Part shown: positions 1 through 5,905 of the stretch, in pieces
How positions within the stretch are numbered: position 1 is the first letter of the stretch
How the letters are laid out: each line of letters opens with the position of its first letter
Source of the DNA: an uncultured Dehalococcoidia bacterium
GTDB taxonomy: Bacteria > Chloroflexota > Dehalococcoidia > Tepidiformales > Tepidiformaceae
Length of the DNA stretch: 9,022 bases
Reading direction: 5' to 3'
Assembly: GCA_937864275.1 (NCBI GenBank)
Contig: CALMIW010000027.1
Coordinates: forward strand, 1 to 9,022
Position numbers and translations under genes: made by a program
The notes under the pieces: generated by a model
Seen by the model: only the letters and a program-made list of their open reading frames with translations
The model's database searches: none
What the model was told of the DNA's origin: nothing

Positions 1-240
1 CCCCACCCTCCCGGCGAACTGGCTTCCCACGGCCTGCTCCTGGTTCTCGCCGTCGGCCCGCGCGAGGAGCAACCCTGTCAGGGCTCCCGGCGGCCGGACC
101 ACCACCCAGCGCTTCGGCCGGCCATCGTTCGTCAGCGACGGCGAGTCCTCGAGCAGTTCGAAGCCCAGGCAGCCGACGAAGAACGCAATCGCCTCGTCGT
201 AGTCGTCGACAATGAGGGCGACCTGTTCGATGTGGGCCAC
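1..240 (-). CDS. VOC (glyoxalase/dioxygenase-fold) family protein, partial
   Basis: This is the N-terminal 80 residues of a VOC-superfamily protein; the rest lies beyond the left edge of the window. The visible part has the typical first beta-alpha-beta module: a histidine at residue 3 where the first metal ligand usually sits, then an IVDDYDEAIAFF helix entry (residues 10-21), LGFELLED (25-32), and KRWVVVRPPG (43-52) followed by LLLARA (57-62). VOC members bind a divalent metal and catalyse isomerisations, ring cleavages or antibiotic inactivation; the substrate cannot be read from this fragment. The start is a GTG only 2 bases after the TAG stop of LLM oxidoreductase 1, so the two are probably one operon with translational coupling. 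A weak AGGTGAA lies about 12 bases upstream of the GTG. The family call is confident, the function is not. Confidence 0.88.
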   Translation of the reverse strand, partial: MAHIEQVALIVDDYDEAIAFFVGCLGFELLEDSPSLTNDGRPKRWVVVRPPGALTGLLLARADGENQEQAVGSQFAGRVG

Positions 241-242
241 GG

Positions 243-1121
243 CTAGAGGTTCTTCACCTGCGGATACACGTCCCGCCCGATGACTTCGAGCGGGTTCATC
301 TTGTCAACGCCGACCAGGTAGCCGTGTACCGCCTGGACGCCGGCTTCGGCGAGCCGGCCAAGCTGCTCAGCGACCTCGCCGGCCTTCTCACCCTCCTCGC
401 CGACATCGAGCCGCATGAGGACCGTGCGCTCAATTTCGCCCGGGTCCCGCCCGATCGCCTCACAGTGGCGCCGGATCACCTCGAACTTGCCCTTCACGAA
501 TTCGACCGAGTCGGCGCGGACGTTGCAGGCGTTGGCATACTTCGCGACGAGCTTCAGGGTCTTCTTCTCACCGCCGCCGCCGATGAGGATGGGCGGGTGA
601 GGCTTCTGCAGTGACTGCGGGGAGTTCAGGGTTTCGCGCAGCTGGTAGTGCTTGCCTTCGAACGGGCCGTCGTCGCGGCTCCACATCTGCTTGCAGATCT
701 GGAGCGTCTCCTCCAGGCGCTCGAACCGCTCCTTCAACGGCGGGAACGGGATGCCCAGGCCGCGGTGCTCGCGTTCGTACCACGCCGCCCCGATCCCGAG
801 CACGGCGCGGCCGCCCGAGAGGACGTCGAGCGTGCTCACCTGCTTGCAGAGGAAGCCAGGGTTTCGGTAGGTCACGCCGGTAACCATCGTCCCGAGGGAC
901 GCAGACCGGGTGTTCGCGGCGATGAACCCGAGTGCGGTGTAGGCCTCCAGCATCTCCATCTGGGCAGCGCCAACCTGCGGGATCTGAAAAAGATGGTCCA
1001 TTACCCAGATGGAGCTGTAGCCGACATCCTCGGCGGTGCGCGAAATCGTCGCCAGGTTCTCGCCGAGCTTCGGGCCGCGCCCCTTCCAGGTGAAGTTCGA
1101 AAGTTGCAGCCCAAGTTTCAT
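243..1121 (-). CDS. LLM-class F420-dependent oxidoreductase 1
   Basis: This 292-residue luciferase-like monooxygenase-family protein is predicted to be a cytoplasmic TIM-barrel enzyme using coenzyme F420 or FMN for hydride transfer; the substrate is unknown. Visible family features are the N-terminal strand MKLGLQLSNF, SIWVMDHLFQ (residues 37-46), LGTMVTGVTYRNP (77-88), LSGGRAVLGIGAAWYEREHRG (101-121), KERFERLEETLQI (130-142) and PPILIGGGGEKKTLKL (176-191). The pattern resembles the TIGR03560-type F420-dependent group, from memory. The reading frame stays open upstream to 1415, but the family strand begins at the ATG at 1121 and the upstream residues look like noncoding translation, so 1121 is chosen. 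No Shine-Dalgarno is seen; a TACAAT -10 sits 7 bases before the ATG, suggesting a leaderless message. The VOC gene follows after 2 bases. LLM oxidoreductase 2 (1494-2426) is a diverged paralog in the same orientation. Confidence 0.93.
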   Translation of the reverse strand: MKLGLQLSNFTWKGRGPKLGENLATISRTAEDVGYSSIWVMDHLFQIPQVGAAQMEMLEAYTALGFIAANTRSASLGTMVTGVTYRNPGFLCKQVSTLDVLSGGRAVLGIGAAWYEREHRGLGIPFPPLKERFERLEETLQICKQMWSRDDGPFEGKHYQLRETLNSPQSLQKPHPPILIGGGGEKKTLKLVAKYANACNVRADSVEFVKGKFEVIRRHCEAIGRDPGEIERTVLMRLDVGEEGEKAGEVAEQLGRLAEAGVQAVHGYLVGVDKMNPLEVIGRDVYPQVKNL

Positions 1122-1128
1122 GCGCGGG

Positions 1129-1134
1129 ATTGTA
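1129..1134 (-). promoter_or_regulatory. Predicted -10 element of LLM oxidoreductase 1 (leaderless)
   Basis: TACAAT, one mismatch from the TATAAT consensus, reads on the minus strand and ends exactly 7 bases before the ATG at 1121. Transcription would then begin at or next to the A of the start codon. No TTGACA-like -35 is obvious. The lack of any purine-rich ribosome binding site in the interval supports a leaderless start. Confidence 0.6.
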
Positions 1135-1253
1135 GGGTCCCCCGCGCGGCCGGGACGCCTGCGCAACACCCCGAACGACTGCGCCGGGATGTTCGCCCGA
1201 ACGGCCATGGCGAGCCCTTGCGCCCTGCGCGACAATCGAGCCATAACCCGACC

Positions 1254-1263
1254 GGAGGTGAGG
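1254..1263 (+). promoter_or_regulatory. Strong ribosome binding site for the 73-residue gene
   Basis: GGAGGTGAGG lies two bases before the ATG at 1266; the GGAGG core ends 7 bases upstream of it. It is one of the best Shine-Dalgarno matches in the window and is the main reason for accepting the small gene that follows and fixing its start. Confidence 0.7.
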
Positions 1264-1265
1264 CC

Positions 1266-1487
1266 ATGCCAGGGACAGATCAAGCCAGGACGCTCGCGTC
1301 CGAATGGTGGAGCGGCTATCAGCGAGAAGCGGTCTCCGAAAGCGGTGACCCCGAGGCGTTCATCGAGAACATCCGCGAACTGGCGGAGCGCGCGCGGCCG
1401 GATGCCCCGGCTCACCAGGCGCTCGCCCTGTTCCTGGAGCCGCTGCGGGTGGCGGATCTCGATGTCGAAGCGCCAGAGGACGTGTAG
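1266..1487 (+). CDS. Small hypothetical protein, 73 residues
   Basis: I do not recognise this protein. It is a soluble, acidic, probably helical 73-residue product starting MPGTDQARTLASEWW, with a tryptophan pair at 14-15, an AFIENIRELAERARPDAPAH stretch (31-50) and a leucine-rich LALFLEPLRVADL segment (53-65). No signal peptide, membrane segment or cysteine motif is present. Support for it being real: a near-perfect ribosome binding site at the right distance, a strong G/C preference at third codon positions as expected here, and a fit between flanking genes without overlap. It is divergent from LLM oxidoreductase 1 (144-base gap) and convergent with LLM oxidoreductase 2 (6-base gap). The frame stays open further upstream to 648, but that part is antisense to LLM oxidoreductase 1 and is not used. 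Confidence 0.68.
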   Translation: MPGTDQARTLASEWWSGYQREAVSESGDPEAFIENIRELAERARPDAPAHQALALFLEPLRVADLDVEAPEDV

Positions 1488-1493
1488 CGACCC

Positions 1494-2426
1494 CTACTTG
1501 AAGTGCGGCAGCACCGTCTCGGCGAAGAGCTTCGCGGGTTCGCGGGTGTCGCGCCCAAAGAACTCAATGAGGAACATCGTGCAGCCCAGGTCGATGTGCT
1601 TCTGGATCTGCTCGCGAACCCGCTGAGGGCTGCCCGCGATTGCCAGCGGGCCGGTCGGGTCGCCCATGTGTCCGCCGAAGATCTTCTTCGCGGTGTCGAT
1701 CATCGGAGCGGCGCTCGCTTCGTCCGGCGCGATGGTCACCAGGCACTGCTGGCTCACGGTCAGCGTCGAGAAATCGCGGCCGACCTCGGCGCAGCGCTGC
1801 TTGAGCACCTCGATCTTCCGGGGGAGTTCGAACTGGCGCGCCGCCTGGTGGTTCCAGATGTCCGCGTGCTGCGCGGCGAGCTTCAGCGTGACCTTCTCGC
1901 CCGAGCCGCCGATCAGGATGGGCGGTACGCGGACGGGCTTCGGTTCGCAGACCAGGTTCGCCGTCTTCACGTACTTTCCGTCGTAGCTCACCGAAGGCTC
2001 GGTCCACATCCGCTTCAGCACTTCGACGGTCTCGCGCAGCTGGCCGAGACGTGCGCTCGTCGGCAGGAACGGCACGCCAAAATCGGTAAACTCGCGCGGC
2101 ATCCAGCCCGCCCCAAGCCCGGGGATGATGCGGCCCTCGGCGATGTTGTCGACCGTGGCGATGACCTTTCCCAGCTGGGCGGCGTTGCGCATGCCGGCCG
2201 GCGTAACCAGCGTGCCGATCTCCACCTTGCTCGTCACCGCCGCGACGGCCGAAATCAGCGACCACGCCTCGAGGATCGGGATCTGGGGCGACTGCGGCCC
2301 GTAGAGGTGGTCGCACACCCAGAGGGAGTCGTAGCCCATGGCCTCGAACTCGAGCGAGTTGGATTTCGCTTCCGCCCAGGTCCGCTTGATCTGAGGGATG
2401 GTCACGCCGAAATGGATGTTCGCCAT
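1494..2426 (-). CDS. LLM-class F420-dependent oxidoreductase 2
   Basis: This 310-residue luciferase-like oxidoreductase is of normal family length. Key segments are IHFGVTIPQ (residues 4-12), GYDSLWVCDHLYGP (31-44), VEIGTLVTPAGMRNAAQLGK (68-87), LGAGWMPREFTDFGVPF (104-120), VPPILIGGSGEKVTLKLAAQHADIWN (167-192) and a C-terminal AGSPQRVREQIQKHIDLG (264-281), typical of the cofactor-phosphate side of the barrel. It is predicted to use F420 (or FMN) in the cytoplasm; the substrate is unknown. The ATG at 2426 is preceded by GGAG on the minus strand (2434-2437) with a 7-base spacer. It converges on the 73-residue gene and is divergent from the crotonase gene across 135 bases. The shared PPILIGG-x-GEK-x-TLKL block marks it as a paralog of the upstream LLM gene, but overall identity looks moderate, so different substrates are likely. 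Confidence 0.94.
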   Translation of the reverse strand: MANIHFGVTIPQIKRTWAEAKSNSLEFEAMGYDSLWVCDHLYGPQSPQIPILEAWSLISAVAAVTSKVEIGTLVTPAGMRNAAQLGKVIATVDNIAEGRIIPGLGAGWMPREFTDFGVPFLPTSARLGQLRETVEVLKRMWTEPSVSYDGKYVKTANLVCEPKPVRVPPILIGGSGEKVTLKLAAQHADIWNHQAARQFELPRKIEVLKQRCAEVGRDFSTLTVSQQCLVTIAPDEASAAPMIDTAKKIFGGHMGDPTGPLAIAGSPQRVREQIQKHIDLGCTMFLIEFFGRDTREPAKLFAETVLPHFK

Positions 2427-2433
2427 GGGAGTG

Positions 2434-2437
2434 CTCC
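2434..2437 (-). promoter_or_regulatory. Ribosome binding site of LLM oxidoreductase 2
   Basis: GGAG on the minus strand, 7 bases before the ATG at 2426. It supports that start. A weak -10 candidate, TAGGCT (2458-2463, minus strand), lies upstream. Confidence 0.5.
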
Positions 2438-2490
2438 GGGAAGTGTTGTGCGGGGCAAGCCTACGCCGCCAGCCCCGGCCCGGCCAGCGG

Positions 2491-2511
2491 CGCGGCTCTT
2501 TGCGAGCCGCG
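2491..2511. repeat. 8-bp perfect inverted repeat between divergent genes
   Basis: CGCGGCTC (2491-2498) and GAGCCGCG (2504-2511) are perfect inverted copies around a 5-base centre, TTTGC. The element lies in the divergent region between LLM oxidoreductase 2 and the crotonase, upstream of both genes, so it is not a terminator of either. It overlaps the putative -35 of the crotonase promoter (TTGCGA, 2500-2505), a position suited to a repressor operator. The operator role is inference. Confidence 0.5.
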
Positions 2512-2529
2512 ATCGATTGCGCCTATCCT
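2500..2529 (+). promoter_or_regulatory. Predicted promoter of the crotonase gene
   Basis: TTGCGA (2500-2505) and TATCCT (2524-2529) are separated by 18 bases, giving a predicted transcription start near 2536. GGAG (2550-2553) then precedes the ATG at 2562 by 8 bases, so this gene has a short leader with a ribosome binding site. Both hexamers deviate from consensus. Confidence 0.4.
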
Positions 2530-2561
2530 TCCCGCGCACCCTTTGCCCCGGAGCCACTCGA

Positions 2562-3380
2562 ATGACCTACGAAACGATCACCGTCGAACAGCGCGGCCGT
2601 GTCGCCCTGCTCACCCTCAACCGCCCCGAGAAGCTCAACGCCTGGACGCCGGCCATGATGGTCGAATTGCGCAAGGCCATGGAGGCCGCCGCAGCCGACC
2701 CGGGCACGGGGGCCATCGTCGTGACCGGCGCCGGCCGGGCCTTCTGCGCGGGCGCGGATATCGATGCGGTCTTCAAGACCAACGTCGAAGCGCGCGAGTC
2801 CAACCAGCCGGAGACGACCGAGACCACCAACGCCGGAAACTGGGTCACCTTCCTCCAGGGCCTCGCCAAGCCCACCATCGCCGCCGTCAACGGTGCTGCC
2901 GTCGGCATCGGCGTCACCCAGATCCTGCCCATGGACATCCGCATCGCCAGCGAGCAGGCCCGCTTCGGCATGTTCTTCGTGAAGATGGGCCTCGTCCCCG
3001 AACTGGCGAGCTCCGCGCTGCTCCCGCAGATGGTCGGCCAGGCCCGCGCCATCGAGTGGTGCCTTACCGGCCGCCTCATCGGCGCGGAAGAGGCGCGTGA
3101 GGCCGGCATGGTCTCGGAAGTCGTCGCGCCGGAAAAACTCGTCGACCGCGCAATCGAACTCGGCGAGCAACTCGCCGGGCAGTCGGCCTTCGCGATGGCG
3201 AAGATCCGCCAGCTCATCATCCAGAACACGAACGCCACCGACATGTCGGCCGTCCAGCGGGCCGAAGGCGTCTCCCTCGCCGCCGCCTACCGCTCCTGGG
3301 AGCACAAGGAGGCGATCGACGCCTTCCTGACCAAGCGCCCGGCCGACTTCACGAAGCAGGCGGGCACGCCCGTCGACTGA
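2562..3380 (+). CDS. Enoyl-CoA hydratase/isomerase family protein (isomerase-like)
   Basis: This 272-residue crotonase-fold protein is of normal length and acts on acyl-CoA thioesters in the cytoplasm, probably in beta-oxidation or a related route. It has the NRPEKLNAW entry (residues 20-28), the first oxyanion-hole loop AGRAFCAGADI (57-67), the second oxyanion-hole motif NGAAVGIG (110-117), and the trimer-helix region ending LTGRLIGAEEAREAGMVSEVV (168-188). Aligned by eye to rat mitochondrial enoyl-CoA hydratase, the two hydratase glutamates are replaced by Thr119 and Phe139, while Glu147 in GLVPELASS sits where enoyl-CoA isomerases of the ECI2/PECI type carry their single catalytic glutamate. 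Double-bond isomerisation is therefore more likely than hydration. The ATG at 2562 has GGAG 8 bases upstream; the open frame before it is antisense to LLM oxidoreductase 2. A GC-rich hairpin (3359-3374) sits just before the stop. Confidence 0.93.
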   Translation: MTYETITVEQRGRVALLTLNRPEKLNAWTPAMMVELRKAMEAAAADPGTGAIVVTGAGRAFCAGADIDAVFKTNVEARESNQPETTETTNAGNWVTFLQGLAKPTIAAVNGAAVGIGVTQILPMDIRIASEQARFGMFFVKMGLVPELASSALLPQMVGQARAIEWCLTGRLIGAEEAREAGMVSEVVAPEKLVDRAIELGEQLAGQSAFAMAKIRQLIIQNTNATDMSAVQRAEGVSLAAAYRSWEHKEAIDAFLTKRPADFTKQAGTPVD

Positions 3381-3411
3381 TCGCTGCCGGGCCATGCAGG
3401 GCCGCGCCCGC

Positions 3412-5775
3412 TCAGTTGGGAAGTGCGCGGCCCCGCACCAGGTCTCGGATGCGCTTGCTCAGGTCGTCGTAAGCGACGATCAGCCGCTCATCGATGTCGG
3501 TGCCGCTGGTGAAGAGCGTGAACGCTATCTGGTCCTGGGGGTCATATTCCATCACCCCGGAGCGGCCGTAGTGGCCCCAGCGGTCCGCGACGAGGCGGCC
3601 GTCCACCTTCCAGCAAGGGCAGAAGGGGTAGGTGCCCAGCCCTGCGTACTGGAACTCCGGGCCGAGGAAGCTGGTCATTTGGCCGCGCGTCGCCTCGCTC
3701 ACGACGTCGGTCGTCGCGTAGTACTCCACAGCCCACTTCGCCAGGTCCTCCACCGTGGAATGGAGACCGGCCGACGACCAGAGCACGCCGAAGTACTCGT
3801 ACTGGATGACGCCGGTCGTCGCCTGTCCCGATGACGAGCGCAACACGCCCGAACTGGAGCGTAGCGCGGGATTCGATTGCGCGTGCGTCGAATAGGGAAG
3901 CGGGTCGATTTCCTCATCCATCAACGTCTTCGAGAGTCCCAGCGGGTCGAGCAGCCGTTCGTGGAGCGCCTGGGTGTAGGGGACGCCGGTCACCTTCTCG
4001 ATGATCACGCCGAGCATGTAGTAGCCCGGGCTGGAGTAGAGAAAGCCCGTGCCGGGCTCGAACTGCAGAGACGTGTGTGTCGCTTCGAGTAGTGCCTCGG
4101 CGGGTCCAATCGCGTCGGTGGCGATGAGCCCCGACATGTGCTGGATGAGCTGCCGAACGGTGTACTGGTCGCTGTGGGCGATGCCCTTCACGTACTCCGA
4201 TGCGCGCGCGTCGAGGTCCACCTTGCCCTCCTCCACGAGCTGGAGGATGAGCGCGGCAGTGAAGGTCTTGGTCACGCTGGCCGTGGGATACAGCTTGTCG
4301 TCCGAAAGTGCCGCGCCGGTCGCGACATCCTTCCCGGAAGCTGAGGCCCAGCCGCTTCCATCCGGCCGCCGCAGGGCGACGGTGGCCCCGGCAAGGCCGT
4401 TCTCCACCGTCCACGCGTCGATCACCGCCTGGAGCTGGCCACGTCCGACGGCGGGCAGCACCACGCCTTCTTGGACCGTATCGACCTGCGGCGCCTCGTC
4501 CAGGATCAACGCGCCCTCGGCGCGCAGCGCGATTCCCACGCCCGAAGGCGGCACCACGAGCGCCGCGGCGGCTAGCGACTTGTCGCTGTGCTGTTCGGTG
4601 AGGAAGCCGGAGAGGATCGCGACGACCCCCAACGCCGCGGCCAGGGGCAGCAGGGTGCGGCGCCAGGCGGGCGAAGTGGCTGCGCGGGGTTCCTGCGGCT
4701 TCGCGTCGGCCCGCGGCGCCAGGTGCAGTTCTCGCCGCGCCGCCAGGTCCTCCACCCATCCGAAGGCGAGCATGCAGACGAACGTCACCAGCAAGACGAT
4801 GGGCAGGGCGAACACGTGCCGCACCCAGGTCGGCCGATCGTCGATCCAGAGGACCTCGTACATCACGAACAGGCCCGCCGCGTGCCAGAGGTAGATCGTG
4901 AAGATGCGGTCGTTCACCCAGGCGATGAAGCGCCGGGGCCACGCCCGCAGCGCGAATTGGTTCAGCGCCTGCTCGAAGGTTAGCGCGCCCATGAGCCAGG
5001 TCATCCCGACCAGCAGGTGCGCCGGGTACGACGCGTTGACCACCATGTTCGGCACGTCCTGCGTGGTCACCCAGGCGGCTGCCGCCCCGGCGAACGCAAC
5101 CGTCGCCACGGCCCTCATCCGCGTCGACATCTCGGCAACGTGGCCGGCGTTATACGAAAACCCCAGCAACCAGAAGATGCCGAAGAGCGCCAGGTCCTCG
5201 AACTGCCACGGTACCGGGTCTCCCGCGCGTGACCGCATTTCCAAGATGGCGAGCGCGCCCAGCGGCACGCCGATGAGGACGATCGACAGACGCTTGAACA
5301 GCCAGAGCAGGATCGGGCTGAGCAGGATGAGCCAGGTGAGGCAGCGCATGTACCAGAGGACGGCCCAGAACGTGATTCCCCAGTCGCTCCCCTGCGGGTC
5401 CCAGAGCGGGAAGACCCACCACGGGACCTGCTCCCAGCGCACCGGCAGCCCCAGTTCCGTCTGCGTTGCCGAATGCAGCACCATGCCACTCAGCATCACC
5501 AGGCCGAACGCCCAGAGCGGGATCAGCAGCCTCCGGAAGCGCGCATAGAACACCTTCCGCACCGAAGAACGTTCCAGCGAGTGAGCCATCAGCGAGCCCG
5601 CGACGAAGAACATCGCCGGCATCGAGGCGATGAGGTACGACAGCCACGCGAATCCGTACGTGTGCCACGCGAGCACGCGAATGATTGCGACGGTCCGCAC
5701 CAGGTCGAGGAACTGGTTGTGGGGCGCCGCCCGCTTCGGCGCAGCCACCGCCGGCAGGACAGCCGGATCAGTCAC
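3412..5775 (-). CDS. Acyltransferase-3 / serine hydrolase (beta-lactamase fold) fusion protein
   Basis: This 787-residue two-domain membrane protein has an N-terminal part (about residues 20-345) that is an acyltransferase-3 domain with roughly ten hydrophobic segments. The family R-x10-H motif is present as Arg27 and His38 (RTVAIIRVLAWH), and the late IYLWH motif is at 294-298. A linker and one more membrane segment (about 374-392) lead to a C-terminal domain (about 440-785) of the beta-lactamase/PBP-like serine hydrolase family. That domain has the SxxK motif Ser500-Val-Thr-Lys503, a YSS motif at 580-582 in place of YxN, and His735-Tyr-Gly737 in the KTG position. The YSS and HYG variants fit esterases or peptidases better than true beta-lactamases. 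By analogy with OatA, which fuses the same membrane domain to an SGNH domain, acyl groups may be passed across the membrane to the outer domain; that is inference. The GTG at 5775 directly follows an in-frame TAG and is the first possible start. The gene is divergent from the lipoprotein esterase. Confidence 0.93.
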   Translation of the reverse strand: MTDPAVLPAVAAPKRAAPHNQFLDLVRTVAIIRVLAWHTYGFAWLSYLIASMPAMFFVAGSLMAHSLERSSVRKVFYARFRRLLIPLWAFGLVMLSGMVLHSATQTELGLPVRWEQVPWWVFPLWDPQGSDWGITFWAVLWYMRCLTWLILLSPILLWLFKRLSIVLIGVPLGALAILEMRSRAGDPVPWQFEDLALFGIFWLLGFSYNAGHVAEMSTRMRAVATVAFAGAAAAWVTTQDVPNMVVNASYPAHLLVGMTWLMGALTFEQALNQFALRAWPRRFIAWVNDRIFTIYLWHAAGLFVMYEVLWIDDRPTWVRHVFALPIVLLVTFVCMLAFGWVEDLAARRELHLAPRADAKPQEPRAATSPAWRRTLLPLAAALGVVAILSGFLTEQHSDKSLAAAALVVPPSGVGIALRAEGALILDEAPQVDTVQEGVVLPAVGRGQLQAVIDAWTVENGLAGATVALRRPDGSGWASASGKDVATGAALSDDKLYPTASVTKTFTAALILQLVEEGKVDLDARASEYVKGIAHSDQYTVRQLIQHMSGLIATDAIGPAEALLEATHTSLQFEPGTGFLYSSPGYYMLGVIIEKVTGVPYTQALHERLLDPLGLSKTLMDEEIDPLPYSTHAQSNPALRSSSGVLRSSSGQATTGVIQYEYFGVLWSSAGLHSTVEDLAKWAVEYYATTDVVSEATRGQMTSFLGPEFQYAGLGTYPFCPCWKVDGRLVADRWGHYGRSGVMEYDPQDQIAFTLFTSGTDIDERLIVAYDDLSKRIRDLVRGRALPN

Positions 5776-5804
5776 CTAGCGACACCGGGAGAAGACACCC
5801 GCGC

Positions 5805-5831
5805 ATTCTACGTGGCCTTGGCCGTTGGCAA
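5805..5831 (-). promoter_or_regulatory. Predicted promoter of the acyltransferase-hydrolase gene
   Basis: On the minus strand, TAGAAT (5805-5810) is a good -10, with TTGCCA (5826-5831) a possible -35 at a short 15-base spacing. The predicted start near 5798 gives a leader of about 23 bases before the GTG at 5775. Only a weak GGTG ribosome binding site is seen in the leader. Confidence 0.42.
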
Positions 5832-5834
5832 TTC

Positions 5835-5871
5835 AGGGTCAAACGGTCTTCACCGAAAGGGTCGAACGGTC
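5835..5871 (+). repeat. Pair of 14-base direct repeats in a divergent promoter region
   Basis: AGGGTCAAACGGTC (5835-5848) and AGGGTCGAACGGTC (5858-5871) match at 13 of 14 positions and are offset by 23 bases, about two helical turns. Each copy contains GGTC twice with an 8-base period. The pair lies between the -10 of the acyltransferase fusion (5805-5810, leftward) and the -10 of the esterase (5895-5900, rightward), about 37 bases upstream of each predicted transcription start. This is a likely binding site for a shared transcription factor; the factor is unknown. Confidence 0.6.
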
Positions 5872-5894
5872 CGTGCAGGTCGACGCGGCAGCGC

Positions 5895-5900
5895 TACACT
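5895..5900 (+). promoter_or_regulatory. Predicted -10 element of the lipoprotein esterase gene
   Basis: TACACT matches TATAAT at four of six positions, including the important first TA and the last T. The predicted start is near 5907. The position expected for a -35 (about 5872-5877) is not TTGACA-like and directly abuts the second direct repeat, a layout typical of an activator-dependent promoter. Confidence 0.45.
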
Positions 5901-5905
5901 GGTCG

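Noticed and set aside
648..1265. Upstream extension of the 73-residue gene
   Set aside because: It is antisense to the well-supported LLM oxidoreductase 1; the strong ribosome binding site at 1254-1263 marks the ATG at 1266.
1122..1415. 98-residue N-terminal extension of LLM oxidoreductase 1
   Set aside because: The family's first beta strand begins at the ATG at 1121, a -10 element lies immediately upstream, and the extension overlaps the 73-residue gene on the other strand.
1503..2561. N-terminal extension of the crotonase frame
   Set aside because: The stretch is antisense to LLM oxidoreductase 2, shows no crotonase similarity, and the ATG at 2562 has a ribosome binding site and starts the family domain.
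3381..3411. Terminator between the convergent crotonase and acyltransferase fusion genes
   Set aside because: Only a weak 5-bp CGGGC/GCCCG pairing with a long loop and no T-tract is present in the 31-base gap.
3412..4350. Antibiotic-resistance beta-lactamase
   Set aside because: The domain has SxxK but YSS and HYG in place of YxN and KTG and is tied to an acyltransferase membrane domain, fitting an esterase or peptidase-like role better; resistance cannot be claimed.
5825..5905. TTG start at 5825 for the esterase
   Set aside because: It precedes the predicted promoter, overlaps the direct repeats, and would put a long hydrophilic segment before the lipoprotein signal.
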